Source: Oscillospiraceae bacterium | Lineage (GTDB): Bacteria > Bacillota > Clostridia > Oscillospirales > Oscillospiraceae | Reading direction: 5' to 3' | DNA: 50,888 bases | Assembly: GCA_017445875.1 (NCBI GenBank) | Contig: JAFSRZ010000036.1 | Location: 1 to 50,888, forward strand | In this document: positions 1-7,355 of the stretch, piece by piece | Numbering within the stretch: position 1 is the first letter of the stretch | How the letters are laid out: every line of letters starts with the position of its first letter | Notes under the pieces: generated by a model | Databases searched by the model: none | What the model saw: the letters and a program-made list of their open reading frames with translations, nothing else | What the model was told of the DNA's origin: nothing | Made by a program: the position numbers and the translations under genes

Positions 1-445
1 GACCACCGAGAAGAAGTCCACCGTCGTCACGTCTATGGAAATGTTCCACAAGACGCTGGACTATGTCGAGGCTGGCGACAACGCCGGTTGCCTGCTCCGT
101 GGCGTGGAACGTACCGGTATCGAGCGCGGTCAAGTGCTTGCGAAACCCGGCTCCATTCACCCCCACACCAAGTTCAAGGGTCAGGTCTACGTGCTGACCA
201 AGGACGAGGGCGGACGCCATACCCCGTTCTTCAACAACTATCGTCCCCAGTTCTATTTCCGTACCACGGACGTGACCGGCGTCATCTCCCTGCCCGAAGG
301 TACCGAAATGTGCATGCCCGGCGACAACGTGGAAATGAGCGTCGAACTCATTACCCCGATTGCCATTGAAAAGGGTCTGCGTTTCGCCATCCGCGAGGGC
401 GGACGTACCGTCGGTTCCGGCGCTGTCACCGAGATTGACGAGTAA
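1..445 (+). CDS. tuf: Elongation factor Tu, C-terminal part (cut by window edge)
   Basis: The reading frame is open from base 2 and ends at TAA 443-445, giving the last ~147 residues of EF-Tu, the GTPase that carries aminoacyl-tRNA to the ribosome. Visible are the end of domain 2 ([22 protein letters not shown]) and all of domain 3, with [22 protein letters not shown] and [16 protein letters not shown], which contacts tRNA and EF-Ts. The G domain lies outside the window. The match to the family is unmistakable over the whole fragment and shows no frameshift. It is on the plus strand, which is opposite to the direction of replication if the origin at 47.6 kb is the active one. A hairpin follows 35 bp after the stop. 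Confidence 0.97.
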   Translation, partial: TTEKKSTVVTSMEMFHKTLDYVEAGDNAGCLLRGVERTGIERGQVLAKPGSIHPHTKFKGQVYVLTKDEGGRHTPFFNNYRPQFYFRTTDVTGVISLPEGTEMCMPGDNVEMSVELITPIAIEKGLRFAIREGGRTVGSGAVTEIDE

Positions 446-480
446 TCGAACACAGTACGGTTTCACCGTAACAAACAGCG

Positions 481-504
481 CTCCCCCGGAGAAATCCGGG
501 GGAG
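481..504. terminator. Hairpin between tuf and hicB; left copy of a 36-bp repeat
   Basis: Arms CTCCCCCGGA (481-490) and TCCGGGGGAG (495-504) enclose a GAAA loop. It lies between converging tuf and hicB and can serve both, although the T tracts on both sides are short. The surrounding 36 bp (473-508) are identical to 1471-1506 on the other side of the hicBA pair. Confidence 0.75.
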
Positions 505-511
505 TTCGCAT

Positions 512-901
512 TTATGACAGGGACAATTTCGCTTTCAGGGCTTCCGTGAGCGTCGCGGAAAAATTAATCTTTCCCTGTTTCGCCAACAGGTCAAGCCACA
601 CGGGGATTGTCAGCGTTTTTTTGACATAGGTCTCTTTGACTTTGGAACGGTGATAGGGCATCCAGATATTGACGTAGGCGACGCTTTGACCGGGACTGTC
701 CGGCGTGATTGCTTCCGCGTCAGGAAGCGGTTCCCCCTCATCTTCCCGTGCTATGATTTCCAGCGTTAAGAGGTCTTGCGCGGCGGGAATCGGGTCTTCT
801 CTCGCCTCCACACAGCTTACGGCGTCAAAGGCCGGAATGCGGATATTGACAAAGTTTCCGTCCGGTTCCAGAATCACGGGATAGGTATAGTTCTCCTTCA
901 T
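512..901 (-). CDS. hicB: HicB-type antitoxin
   Basis: A 130-residue HicB-like antitoxin, which in this family binds and neutralises the HicA mRNA interferase and represses its own promoter. The N-terminal half (YPVILEPDGNFVNIRIPAF, then EAREDPIPAAQDLL) matches the partial RNase-H-like HicB fold. The C-terminal ~40 residues (VKKTLTIPVWLDLLAKQ...TLTEALKAKL) look like a ribbon-helix-helix DNA-binding segment. I chose the ATG at 899-901 because GAGGAGG sits 8 bp upstream; an in-frame GTG at 908-910 would add three residues but overlaps that ribosome site. The partner hicA is 331 bp away and divergent, whereas hicA and hicB are usually co-transcribed. The consensus promoter suggests strong expression of the antitoxin. 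Confidence 0.85.
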   Translation of the reverse strand: MKENYTYPVILEPDGNFVNIRIPAFDAVSCVEAREDPIPAAQDLLTLEIIAREDEGEPLPDAEAITPDSPGQSVAYVNIWMPYHRSKVKETYVKKTLTIPVWLDLLAKQGKINFSATLTEALKAKLSLS

Positions 902-923
902 GTGTCCCACCTCCTCACATTCT

Positions 924-951
924 ATTATAACACGTATTTAGTACGTGTCAA
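924..951 (-). promoter_or_regulatory. Consensus promoter of hicB with an embedded palindromic operator
   Basis: On the minus strand TTGACA (946-951) and TATAAT (924-929) are separated by 16 bp. The spacer carries a perfect inverted repeat ACACGTA / TACGTGT (930-936 and 942-948, 5-bp centre). That is a natural site for autorepression by the RHH end of HicB. The sequence match is direct; the repressor assignment is inference. Confidence 0.8.
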
Positions 952-1111
952 TAAGAAATTTGTCGTTTTTCTATTGCGATGGCGTAGAAATTATGATACA
1001 CTGATTTCCGCTCTTACTGCATAGTATTTCTGCTCTCAATTCCTTTGCCTGTACCCCCGAAAAACACGGAAAACAGAATAAGTGTCAGTGGCTTTAACTC
1101 GGATTCTTTCG

Positions 1112-1168
1112 TTCCGCGAACGCGGAAGGAGAACGCGTTTTGACAGGCATTTTTGAAAATGCTCTATG
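1112..1168 (+). promoter_or_regulatory. Candidate hicA promoter with two palindromes
   Basis: TTGACA at 1140-1145 is followed 17 bp later by a poor -10 (TCTATG, 1163-1168). The spacer holds GCATTTT/AAAATGC (1147-1153, 1156-1162), and upstream is TTCCGCG/CGCGGAA (1112-1118, 1121-1127). Neither palindrome matches the one in the hicB promoter. The weak -10 compared with the hicB promoter would favour an excess of antitoxin. Confidence 0.45.
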
Positions 1169-1232
1169 CCAAGCGTTCGGAAGTCGAAACTTTTACGGAC
1201 GGGGAATGTATGGGTAAGGAGGTAACGTATTC

Positions 1233-1424
1233 ATGACATATCGAGTGGCAAAGAAATACTTGGAAAGCAACAGTTACGTGATTGTCCGTCAAAACGGCTC
1301 TCATGTGACATTTCGTCACAAAATCACCGGGCAAACCGTCACGGTTCCCAATCATCCGGGGAAGGATATTTCTCCGGGAGTTATGGCTGACCTGAAACGG
1401 AAAACCGGACTGTCTTTCCGGTAA
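1233..1424 (+). CDS. hicA: HicA-type mRNA interferase toxin
   Basis: A 63-residue HicA/YcfA-like protein, the usual size. HicA proteins have a dsRBD-like fold and cut mRNA using a histidine. The family signature is present: a Gly22-Ser-His24 motif (RQNGSHVTFRH), a beta-strand region TGQTVTVPNHPGKDI and the C-terminal helix PGVMADLKRKTGL. AAGGAGG lies 9-10 bp before the ATG. It is divergent from hicB and ends in its own hairpin, so the two are separate transcription units. The protein looks intact, including the catalytic histidine. Confidence 0.87.
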   Translation: MTYRVAKKYLESNSYVIVRQNGSHVTFRHKITGQTVTVPNHPGKDISPGVMADLKRKTGLSFR

Positions 1425-1430
1425 GGGCGC

Positions 1431-1458
1431 GGGACTGTCTCATATCCGGGGCAGTCCC
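1431..1458 (+). terminator. Terminator of hicA
   Basis: GGGACTG (1431-1437) pairs with CAGTCCC (1452-1458) and is followed by GTTTTGT, directly downstream of the hicA stop. Confidence 0.75.
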
Positions 1459-1478
1459 GTTTTGTCCCCAAAACAGCG

Positions 1479-1502
1479 CTCCCCCGGAGAAATCCGGGGG
1501 AG
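1479..1502 (-). terminator. Terminator of the SLH-lipase gene; right copy of the 36-bp repeat
   Basis: It has the same 10-bp arms and 4-base loop as the hairpin at 481-504; the 36 bp at 1471-1506 are identical to 473-508. Read on the minus strand it is followed by GCGCTGTTTTGG, and it lies 12 bp after the stop of the SLH protein gene. Confidence 0.8.
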
Positions 1503-1513
1503 TTCGTGCGTGT

Positions 1514-4500
1514 TTACCGCTTGAAGTAGCGATACAGGAATGTCACAATCTGTCCGCGGTCGCAACTGCGAAGCGGCTGGAAGGCCGTAGCGGTGACGCC
1601 GCGTGTGACGCCCTTACCGTACGCCCACGCCACCGCGTCGCGGTAGTAGGCGTCGGCGGGGACATCCTCGAACGGTTGTTTCTCCACGCGTTCCGCGCCG
1701 CCGAAGGTGCGGTAAAGAAGCGTGATAAACTGACTGCGGGAAACAGTCTTGTCCGGGGAGAAGGTGCTTTCCGTGGTTCCCATGGTGATATCGTGTTCCG
1801 CCGCCCAGAGAACCGCCTTATAGTAATAGGCGTCGGGGTCAAGGTCTGTGAAGGGGCTTTCGGTCGACGACGGTTCCGGCGAACCCGCCGCCCGCCACAA
1901 AAATGTGACCGCCTGCGCCGCCGTACAGGGTTCTTTGGGGCTGAATGTCGTATCGGTGGTGCCGCTCACGACACCCGTTTCCGTCGCCCACAGAACCGCG
2001 TCGTAGCAGAAACTTTCCGGCGAAACGTCCGCGAACACGGGCGCGGCTTTCACGGGAATTTCCCGGAAACGCGCCGTCAAATTCGCGTCCTGCGTGACAC
2101 AGAAACGGTAACTTGCTTCCGTGGAAACGGGCGTTTCCGTGTCGGCGTACCAACCCGCGAAGGCGTAACCGTCATGGGGTGTGGCCTCCAACTGTACGAA
2201 GTCGCCATAGTGGAAGGTGCCGCCGCCCAAGACCATGCCGGACTTTTCATCGTCGGGCGTTGCCGCGACACTGTACACGGCCTCGGACGCCGCCGCCCCG
2301 GAGAGGTCGGACGTACTCGCAATTGTGTTGCCGTCGGGCGCGGTCAGCGTGTAGACGGTATCCGTTGGCGGCACGGTGTCGGGGGCTTGTTCCGGCACGG
2401 CGGGAATGACGCTTTCGAGCGTCTCGCCCTCCGACAGCGGCACGTCAAGGTAGTCGACGCCCCGTGTGATATCCGCCGTCAGCGCGGAATACTCGTCAAT
2501 GCCGACGTTGACGGATTCCGGTGTGTCGGACGCGCTCAACAGGTTCGCGGCGTCGGACTCCCGGCGCGTCACGGACACGCGATAGGCGCTGTCCAGCGGC
2601 AGAATGACAATTTTCTCGCCGTTTTCGTTGACCGCCGAAATGATACTGCTCCCGCGAATGTCCTGCGGGTTCTCGTTGACAATCTGCGCGACCACATCCC
2701 CGTTTTCGTCGCGGACGGACACATCCACGTCACAGTTGACACGCACAATCCGATAGTTGCCCTGATTCAAGGACAGTTCCGCGCCGCGCTTGTAGTTCGC
2801 GTCCATGGACGCCAGCCACGCGTAACACAACTCCCACGAGTGCGCGTCGCCGATTCCGCCCAGATTCCCGACAAGCGTTGTGGCCTCGTTGGGACGCTGT
2901 ACCAGAAGATTTACCAGCAAGTCCGACAGCGCCACGCCCGCGCTCCGTAATGTCGCCTCGTTGTACTCCTCGACGCCCGCCTCATTCGCCGCGTTCACGA
3001 GCCAGTCGGCGACAATCGAAAACGCCGTGTCTTTGCCCGTCAGCGGGTTGAAGTACGCCGCCACGACTTCCGGCCAGTGTTCGCAGGCCTGTTTCTGTAT
3101 GGAATCGAACATCGTCTTTTGTTGCGCGTCGGAACAGCCATAGAGAATGTATAAGACTTCCCGTATCTCGTCCTGATACCGCGCCACGTAATTTTCACGG
3201 TCTTTGATATACTCTTTCGCCAGAAGCGCGACGTAGTTCGACAGATAGACGCCCTGCGAATAGTTGTTTTTCACATCCTCCACCACGACGGACTTTTCTT
3301 TGGAAAGCAGATTTGCCAAATCCAGCTTTTGCATACGGAAATTGTCGACGGTGTACGCGCCGGTACTGTCCAGCGCGTTGAAAATCCGAAGCATGGCGGC
3401 GCGTTCCGTGAAATAGTTCGAGGATGCCTGCGCGGACGGTAAATAGCGGTCGATTCCGTACCGCCCGAAGCCCATGCCCGACGGCGCGACAAACGGCACG
3501 GCGTCGCTCTGGTTGACGATGTTGAAAATATTGTAATAAACTTCCTGATTCCGTGTTTCACTGACTAATGCCCCGGCGGGAGGCTCGAAGCAGTACGCGT
3601 ACACATCCTGCGGCGCGTAGGTGATATCCGCGCCGAAATCGTAGCCCTTGTCAAGCTCGCCGCTGACTAAATTCGCGGTTGCGCCGGCGCGGCTGAAGCC
3701 TGTCACCCAGAATTTGACGGCACCGGTAATTTTCTGTTTCTGAATGTAGGTTTTCAGATAGTCAAGCACGTTATTTTTCGCGGTGTCGAAACCGTTATGC
3801 TGTCCGGTCTCGCCGATGGTGAAATTACTCGCCCACTCGCGCCCGTAGCCGCCCCCGCGCATGGCGACGGCTATCAGGGTATAAGTTTGCCCATTGACCG
3901 TAATCGGCTTGTTGCCCGACACAACGCCGATGGAATCTGTCTCCGGGCGCACGGTAAACCATGCGTTGGTGTCGATAGCCGATTCCGCCACGCCGATACT
4001 CTTTAACAGGTTCCGGGCGTTGATACTCTTATTCGCGTAACGGGTCTGGTCGCCGCTGGCAAAGGCCGACATGGCGAAACTGATACTCATCGTCGCAAGA
4101 CTGGGGTTGTACTGGTACGCCGACGCGGAGAAATAGTCGTCGGAGTAGTAGCAGACGGCGGAATAGTCCTTGCCGTGCATGTAGCGGAAGTTTATTTTTT
4201 GGAGGCCGCTTTCGGTCAGCAGTTCGGACGTGAGGCTTTTTCGCATATCGTCCAGCGCGTTGGCGTTGAGGACTTCATAATAGCCCGCCGTCTGAATGTC
4301 GTTCAGGAAGCGGCGCGTAAAGTCAAACTCCTGTCCAGACAGCTCCTGTAAAAAGGCCACAGTTGACAGCGCGTCCCGGATGGACAGTTCCGCCGCCGCA
4401 TGATACGCCGCGTTCGCGTACTGATACAACGCGAAGTCCTGACTGTCATAGGGGCCGTCGTCGGACTGGTCGCCGTCGAGCGGGGCGCGGTCTGTCAACA

Positions 4501-4939
4501 GTACCACTTTCCGGTTAAGTTTCCCGCTCTCCTCCGAAAGCGTCTTGGCAAACTGAAACGCCGTGGAAAGTGTCCCGCCGCATTCGGCACGGCTCAAGGC
4601 GGCTTGCAGGTCGTTTTCGGTGGAAACCGCGTTCACGGCGCAGGACGGCCCTTTCGGCGGCGTCCCCGACTGCCAGTAAAGCACGCTGACCTGATTTTCG
4701 GCGGCCTGAAACTCGTCAAAGAGCGTCAGCGCGGCGGCGCTCATGACGTTGACAGTAGCGGCGTCGGCGTCGACGGACGGCAGGAACGCCAGCACGATTT
4801 CAGGACGCGCCGCGGGCGTCACGTCACGGTTGACAGGGCGCGACGCATTCCAGCGGTAGAGCCACAGACACAGAAAAAATGTCAGCAACAAAAAAATGAC
4901 CAGTATCCACAGGGAACGCCTTCGTTTCGATTTTTCCAT
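1514..4939 (-). CDS. SLH-anchored surface protein with VWA-like and lipase-like domains
   Basis: About 1,141 residues. The ATG at 4937-4939 (MEKSKRRRSL) is chosen over the upstream MKHEGG start because AAGGAGGG lies 7 bp before it. Order of parts: basic N-terminus and one membrane segment or signal anchor (ILVIFLLLTFFLCLWLY); a VWA-like region (about 50-200, VVLLTDRAPLDGDQ but no clean DxSxS MIDAS); an alpha/beta-hydrolase region resembling class 3 lipases with nucleophile elbow GFSRAG (about 415) and a possible catalytic His in GDAHSWELCYAW; an InlB-type bacterial repeat (about 890-965, GGGTFHYGDFVQLEATPHDG...GWYADTE); and three C-terminal SLH repeats (about 965-1141) that should bind secondary cell-wall polymer. 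Substrate is unknown; ester hydrolysis at the cell surface is the best guess. It is downstream of the DUF6273 lipoprotein gene on the same strand, separated by palindromic repeats. Confidence 0.85.
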   Translation of the reverse strand: MEKSKRRRSLWILVIFLLLTFFLCLWLYRWNASRPVNRDVTPAARPEIVLAFLPSVDADAATVNVMSAAALTLFDEFQAAENQVSVLYWQSGTPPKGPSCAVNAVSTENDLQAALSRAECGGTLSTAFQFAKTLSEESGKLNRKVVLLTDRAPLDGDQSDDGPYDSQDFALYQYANAAYHAAAELSIRDALSTVAFLQELSGQEFDFTRRFLNDIQTAGYYEVLNANALDDMRKSLTSELLTESGLQKINFRYMHGKDYSAVCYYSDDYFSASAYQYNPSLATMSISFAMSAFASGDQTRYANKSINARNLLKSIGVAESAIDTNAWFTVRPETDSIGVVSGNKPITVNGQTYTLIAVAMRGGGYGREWASNFTIGETGQHNGFDTAKNNVLDYLKTYIQKQKITGAVKFWVTGFSRAGATANLVSGELDKGYDFGADITYAPQDVYAYCFEPPAGALVSETRNQEVYYNIFNIVNQSDAVPFVAPSGMGFGRYGIDRYLPSAQASSNYFTERAAMLRIFNALDSTGAYTVDNFRMQKLDLANLLSKEKSVVVEDVKNNYSQGVYLSNYVALLAKEYIKDRENYVARYQDEIREVLYILYGCSDAQQKTMFDSIQKQACEHWPEVVAAYFNPLTGKDTAFSIVADWLVNAANEAGVEEYNEATLRSAGVALSDLLVNLLVQRPNEATTLVGNLGGIGDAHSWELCYAWLASMDANYKRGAELSLNQGNYRIVRVNCDVDVSVRDENGDVVAQIVNENPQDIRGSSIISAVNENGEKIVILPLDSAYRVSVTRRESDAANLLSASDTPESVNVGIDEYSALTADITRGVDYLDVPLSEGETLESVIPAVPEQAPDTVPPTDTVYTLTAPDGNTIASTSDLSGAAASEAVYSVAATPDDEKSGMVLGGGTFHYGDFVQLEATPHDGYAFAGWYADTETPVSTEASYRFCVTQDANLTARFREIPVKAAPVFADVSPESFCYDAVLWATETGVVSGTTDTTFSPKEPCTAAQAVTFLWRAAGSPEPSSTESPFTDLDPDAYYYKAVLWAAEHDITMGTTESTFSPDKTVSRSQFITLLYRTFGGAERVEKQPFEDVPADAYYRDAVAWAYGKGVTRGVTATAFQPLRSCDRGQIVTFLYRYFKR

Positions 4940-4966
4940 AATATGCCCTCCTTCATGTTTCAAAAA

Positions 4967-5070
4967 GTCGCCCCCTCTGTCGCCTTACGGCGATACATGC
5001 CGGGTGGGGCGCTTGCCCCCTCTGTCGCCTTACGGCGACATCTCCCCCCAAAGGGGGGCGACAAGAGAGC
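4967..5070. repeat. Intergenic palindromic repeat, family A (two hairpin units)
   Basis: Two TGTCGCCTTACGGCGA(C/T)A hairpins about 44 bp apart, joined by CCGGGTGGGGCG and closed by TCTCCCCCC/GGGGGGCGACA. The reverse complement matches the tandem array at the right edge of the window. Confidence 0.8.
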
Positions 5071-5131
5071 CGTCCCGCAACACATAGACCCGTACATCTT
5101 ACGGAACACTACCTCTATATGGGATACGGCC

Positions 5132-5186
5132 TCTTGCCCTCCCCTCTGGGGGAGGGTGGCGCGTCAGCGCCGGGTGGGGGCGAACA
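5132..5186. repeat. Intergenic palindromic repeat, family A variant
   Basis: TTGCCCTCCCCTCTGGGGGAGGG followed by TGGCGCGTCAGCGCC and GGGTGGGGGCGA. Almost the same sequence recurs at 37412-37467. The rest of 4940-5190 shows no gene. Confidence 0.75.
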
Positions 5187-5190
5187 TCAT

Positions 5191-6276
5191 TCAAGCGGAG
5201 AGAAAATAGACGGTCTGCCCTTGGACAATATCCGTTGTCGGGAAGGCGTCGGCGTCGGACGGGACGCGGAACGCCGGACGTATGCCATTTTCATTGTAGG
5301 CGTTGCCGCTTCCGAGGGAACCGTCCGCGCCGATTCCGTACGCGGCGGACAGATAGTACGTGTCGGGCGTACGTAACCACCAACTGACGGCGGTGCCGTT
5401 TTCCCGCGACGCCGTACGGTGTGCGGGGTCAGCGAAATACGACAGCGTGTTTCCCTCTTTCCCGGCGTTGACAAGGTTTGTGAAACCTGTTTCCGTACAC
5501 GAGAGCAGGAAAATTTCCCGTTCGATAGTCTGTACCGCGTCGCCGGAGACGCCGAGCGCGTCCGGGGCTGTCACGACAATGTCCGCCGACTGAATCAGAG
5601 GCCGCACGGCGTCGAGAGTTTGGACATACTCCGAGTTCAGATAGCGGTCAATGGCGCTGTCGGGGTAGGCGGCGCTGTAAGTGTTGAACGCTTGCGCGTC
5701 CGGGAGAACGTCCCGCCGCAATAGAAGCGTGTTTCCGCCATAGTCGGCGGTCAGTACCAGAAACGGCACATATACCCCGTTCTCCGACACGTACACGGTA
5801 CAGGAATCCGGGCGGACATCGTACGACAATTGCCCGATATGGATTCCCTCTCCCACAATATTCACCTCCGGCGATAATCCCCCCGACAAGTGCGCCTCGT
5901 CGTCGGGTTCAGACGCTGTATCTGATTCAGTGTCCGGTACAGTTTGCGCGTCGGGTTCGGGTGTCGTGTTCGGGACAGATTCCGCGTCGGGTTCGGGCGT
6001 CGTGTTCGGGACAGATTCCGCGTCGGGTTCGGGCGTTGTGTCCGGGACAAGTTCCGCGTCGGGTTCGGGCGTTGTGTCCGGGACAGTTTGCGCGTCCGGT
6101 TCGGGCGTCACGGCGGATTTGTCCGGCACAAATTGTACGTCCGATTCCTCCGGCGACAACTGTTCGTCCGAAACCGGCGGAAGTTCGTCCTCAATTTCCG
6201 CCCCGGCTCCGCCGCAGGCCGTCAGTAACAATACAAACGCGGTCACAATGGCAAACAATCGGCAATACCGCCACAT
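5191..6276 (-). CDS. DUF6273 lipoprotein with 12-residue repeats
   Basis: About 361 residues from the ATG at 6274-6276 (MWRYCRLF), which has AAGGAGGGGG upstream; a longer in-frame start has no ribosome site. The N-terminal signal ends in a lipobox (LLLTAC), so it should be a lipid-anchored surface protein. Residues ~60-120 are a Pro/Asp/Glu-rich linker of about five 12-residue units (TPEPDAESVPNT type, 36-bp units in DNA). The C-terminal ~210 residues carry the DUF6273 signature WWLRTP...G...NENGIRPAF. This domain is common in Clostridia surface proteins and its function is unknown. The gene is 45 bp downstream of the acetyltransferase and could be the last gene of that transcription unit. 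Confidence 0.82.
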   Translation of the reverse strand: MWRYCRLFAIVTAFVLLLTACGGAGAEIEDELPPVSDEQLSPEESDVQFVPDKSAVTPEPDAQTVPDTTPEPDAELVPDTTPEPDAESVPNTTPEPDAESVPNTTPEPDAQTVPDTESDTASEPDDEAHLSGGLSPEVNIVGEGIHIGQLSYDVRPDSCTVYVSENGVYVPFLVLTADYGGNTLLLRRDVLPDAQAFNTYSAAYPDSAIDRYLNSEYVQTLDAVRPLIQSADIVVTAPDALGVSGDAVQTIEREIFLLSCTETGFTNLVNAGKEGNTLSYFADPAHRTASRENGTAVSWWLRTPDTYYLSAAYGIGADGSLGSGNAYNENGIRPAFRVPSDADAFPTTDIVQGQTVYFLSA

Positions 6277-6321
6277 GAAACCCCCTCCTTGTGTCTTTCG
6301 GTGACAGGCCACGGCGTTTCT

Positions 6322-6924
6322 CTACTCGCTCATACGGTCGTCCTCTGTGATGGGTCGAATCACCCGGCACGGCACACCCGCCGCAACCACATTCGGCGGA
6401 ATGTCTCGCGTTACCACGCTCCCCGCGCCGATAACGCTTCCCGCCCCGATGGTCACGCCGCCGCAAATCGTCACATTCCCCGAAATCCAGCAGTTACTTT
6501 CAATTTTGACCGGCTTCGCGTACTCTCGATTGGCTATCGCTCCGTCCGGCTTGCGGAATACGTTCCGCTCCTGCCAGCGTAGCGGGTGCATGGGCGTCAA
6601 AATCGAGATATTCGGCCCCATGAACACGTTGTCCCCGATTTCCACCGGACAGCAGTCCAGACACGTGAAATTGAAGTTGATAAACGTATTCTCCCCGATG
6701 GACGTAAAACAGCCGTAGTCGAACCACACCGGCCCGCGAATGTAAACATCAGCGCCGCGCCGGATGTTCCACTCGTCCAGAATCGCCCGACGCTTGTCGG
6801 CGTCGGCTTCCACCGTGTCATTGTAGGCCTTGCCCAGTCTGGAGGCCTTGTCCCGTAACGCCATAAGTTCCGGGTCGGCGGGGTCGTATAACGCCCCGCT
6901 CAACATTTTTTCCTTTTCGGTCAT
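6322..6924 (-). CDS. maa: Maltose/galactoside O-acetyltransferase family protein
   Basis: About 200 residues of the left-handed beta-helix (hexapeptide repeat) acetyltransferases, which move acetyl from acetyl-CoA to a sugar hydroxyl. The N-terminal cap MTEKEKMLSGALYDPADPEL is the typical Maa/LacA/NodL start. The helix follows, with isoleucine-patch repeats (VEIGDNVFMGPNISILTPMHPL, GNVTICGGVTIGAGSVIGAGSVV, then RDIPPNVVAAGVPCRVIRPI). The His in TPMHPL is the probable catalytic base. The ATG at 6924 is preferred over a TTG overlapping the ridA stop. It lies 17 bp behind ridA and is likely co-transcribed. The true acceptor cannot be told from sequence. Confidence 0.88.
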   Translation of the reverse strand: MTEKEKMLSGALYDPADPELMALRDKASRLGKAYNDTVEADADKRRAILDEWNIRRGADVYIRGPVWFDYGCFTSIGENTFINFNFTCLDCCPVEIGDNVFMGPNISILTPMHPLRWQERNVFRKPDGAIANREYAKPVKIESNCWISGNVTICGGVTIGAGSVIGAGSVVTRDIPPNVVAAGVPCRVIRPITEDDRMSE

Positions 6925-6941
6925 GGTTCTGTCCTCGCGGC

Positions 6942-7337
6942 TCAAAGTTTCATGACATTGCCCGTGGTCGTCTCCGCGACAACCTCCACTTCCAGCAATG
7001 CGCCCTTGGGCAGTTCCCTGACCGCCACACAGCTTCGCGCCGGTTTCGTGGTGAAGTAGCGGGCGTATACGGTGTTGAAGTCCGCGAAAAGCGACATGTC
7101 GCTCAGATAACAGTTGACCTTTACGGCGTGCTGGAAGTCGGAACCTCCGGCGCGGAGTACCGCCCCCAGATTTTCCATGACCCGCGTTGCCTGTTGCTCA
7201 ATGTCGCCCTCGACCATGGTACCCGTGGCGGGGTCAAGCGGAATCTGTCCGGACGTGTAGAGCATGCCGCCCGACACAATGGCCTGTGAGTACGGCCCCA
7301 CGGCTTCGGGGGCGTCCGGCGTGTAAATCGCTTTCAT
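6942..7337 (-). CDS. ridA: RidA family enamine/imine deaminase
   Basis: 131 residues, the full length for YjgF/YER057c/UK114 proteins, which act as trimers and hydrolyse reactive enamines such as 2-aminoacrylate. Family motifs are GPYSQAIVSGGMLYTSGQIPLDP, the substrate-binding Arg in ARSCVAVRELPKGALLEVEVVA, and NLGAVLRAGGS. It starts 18 bp behind ilvA. Threonine/serine dehydratase releases the enamines that RidA clears, so the pairing supports both assignments. Confidence 0.93.
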   Translation of the reverse strand: MKAIYTPDAPEAVGPYSQAIVSGGMLYTSGQIPLDPATGTMVEGDIEQQATRVMENLGAVLRAGGSDFQHAVKVNCYLSDMSLFADFNTVYARYFTTKPARSCVAVRELPKGALLEVEVVAETTTGNVMKL

Positions 7338-7355
7338 ATTGTGGCCTCCTAATTT

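Noticed and set aside
902-1232. A gene remnant between hicB and hicA
   Set aside because: Apart from promoters and palindromes I see no coding signal; a short plus-strand open frame at 776-1024 is a shadow of hicB and its promoter.
1676-2950. A plus-strand open frame of 424 codons antisense to the SLH-lipase gene
   Set aside because: Arg/Gly-rich shadow translation without family resemblance; the opposite strand encodes clear InlB and SLH repeats.
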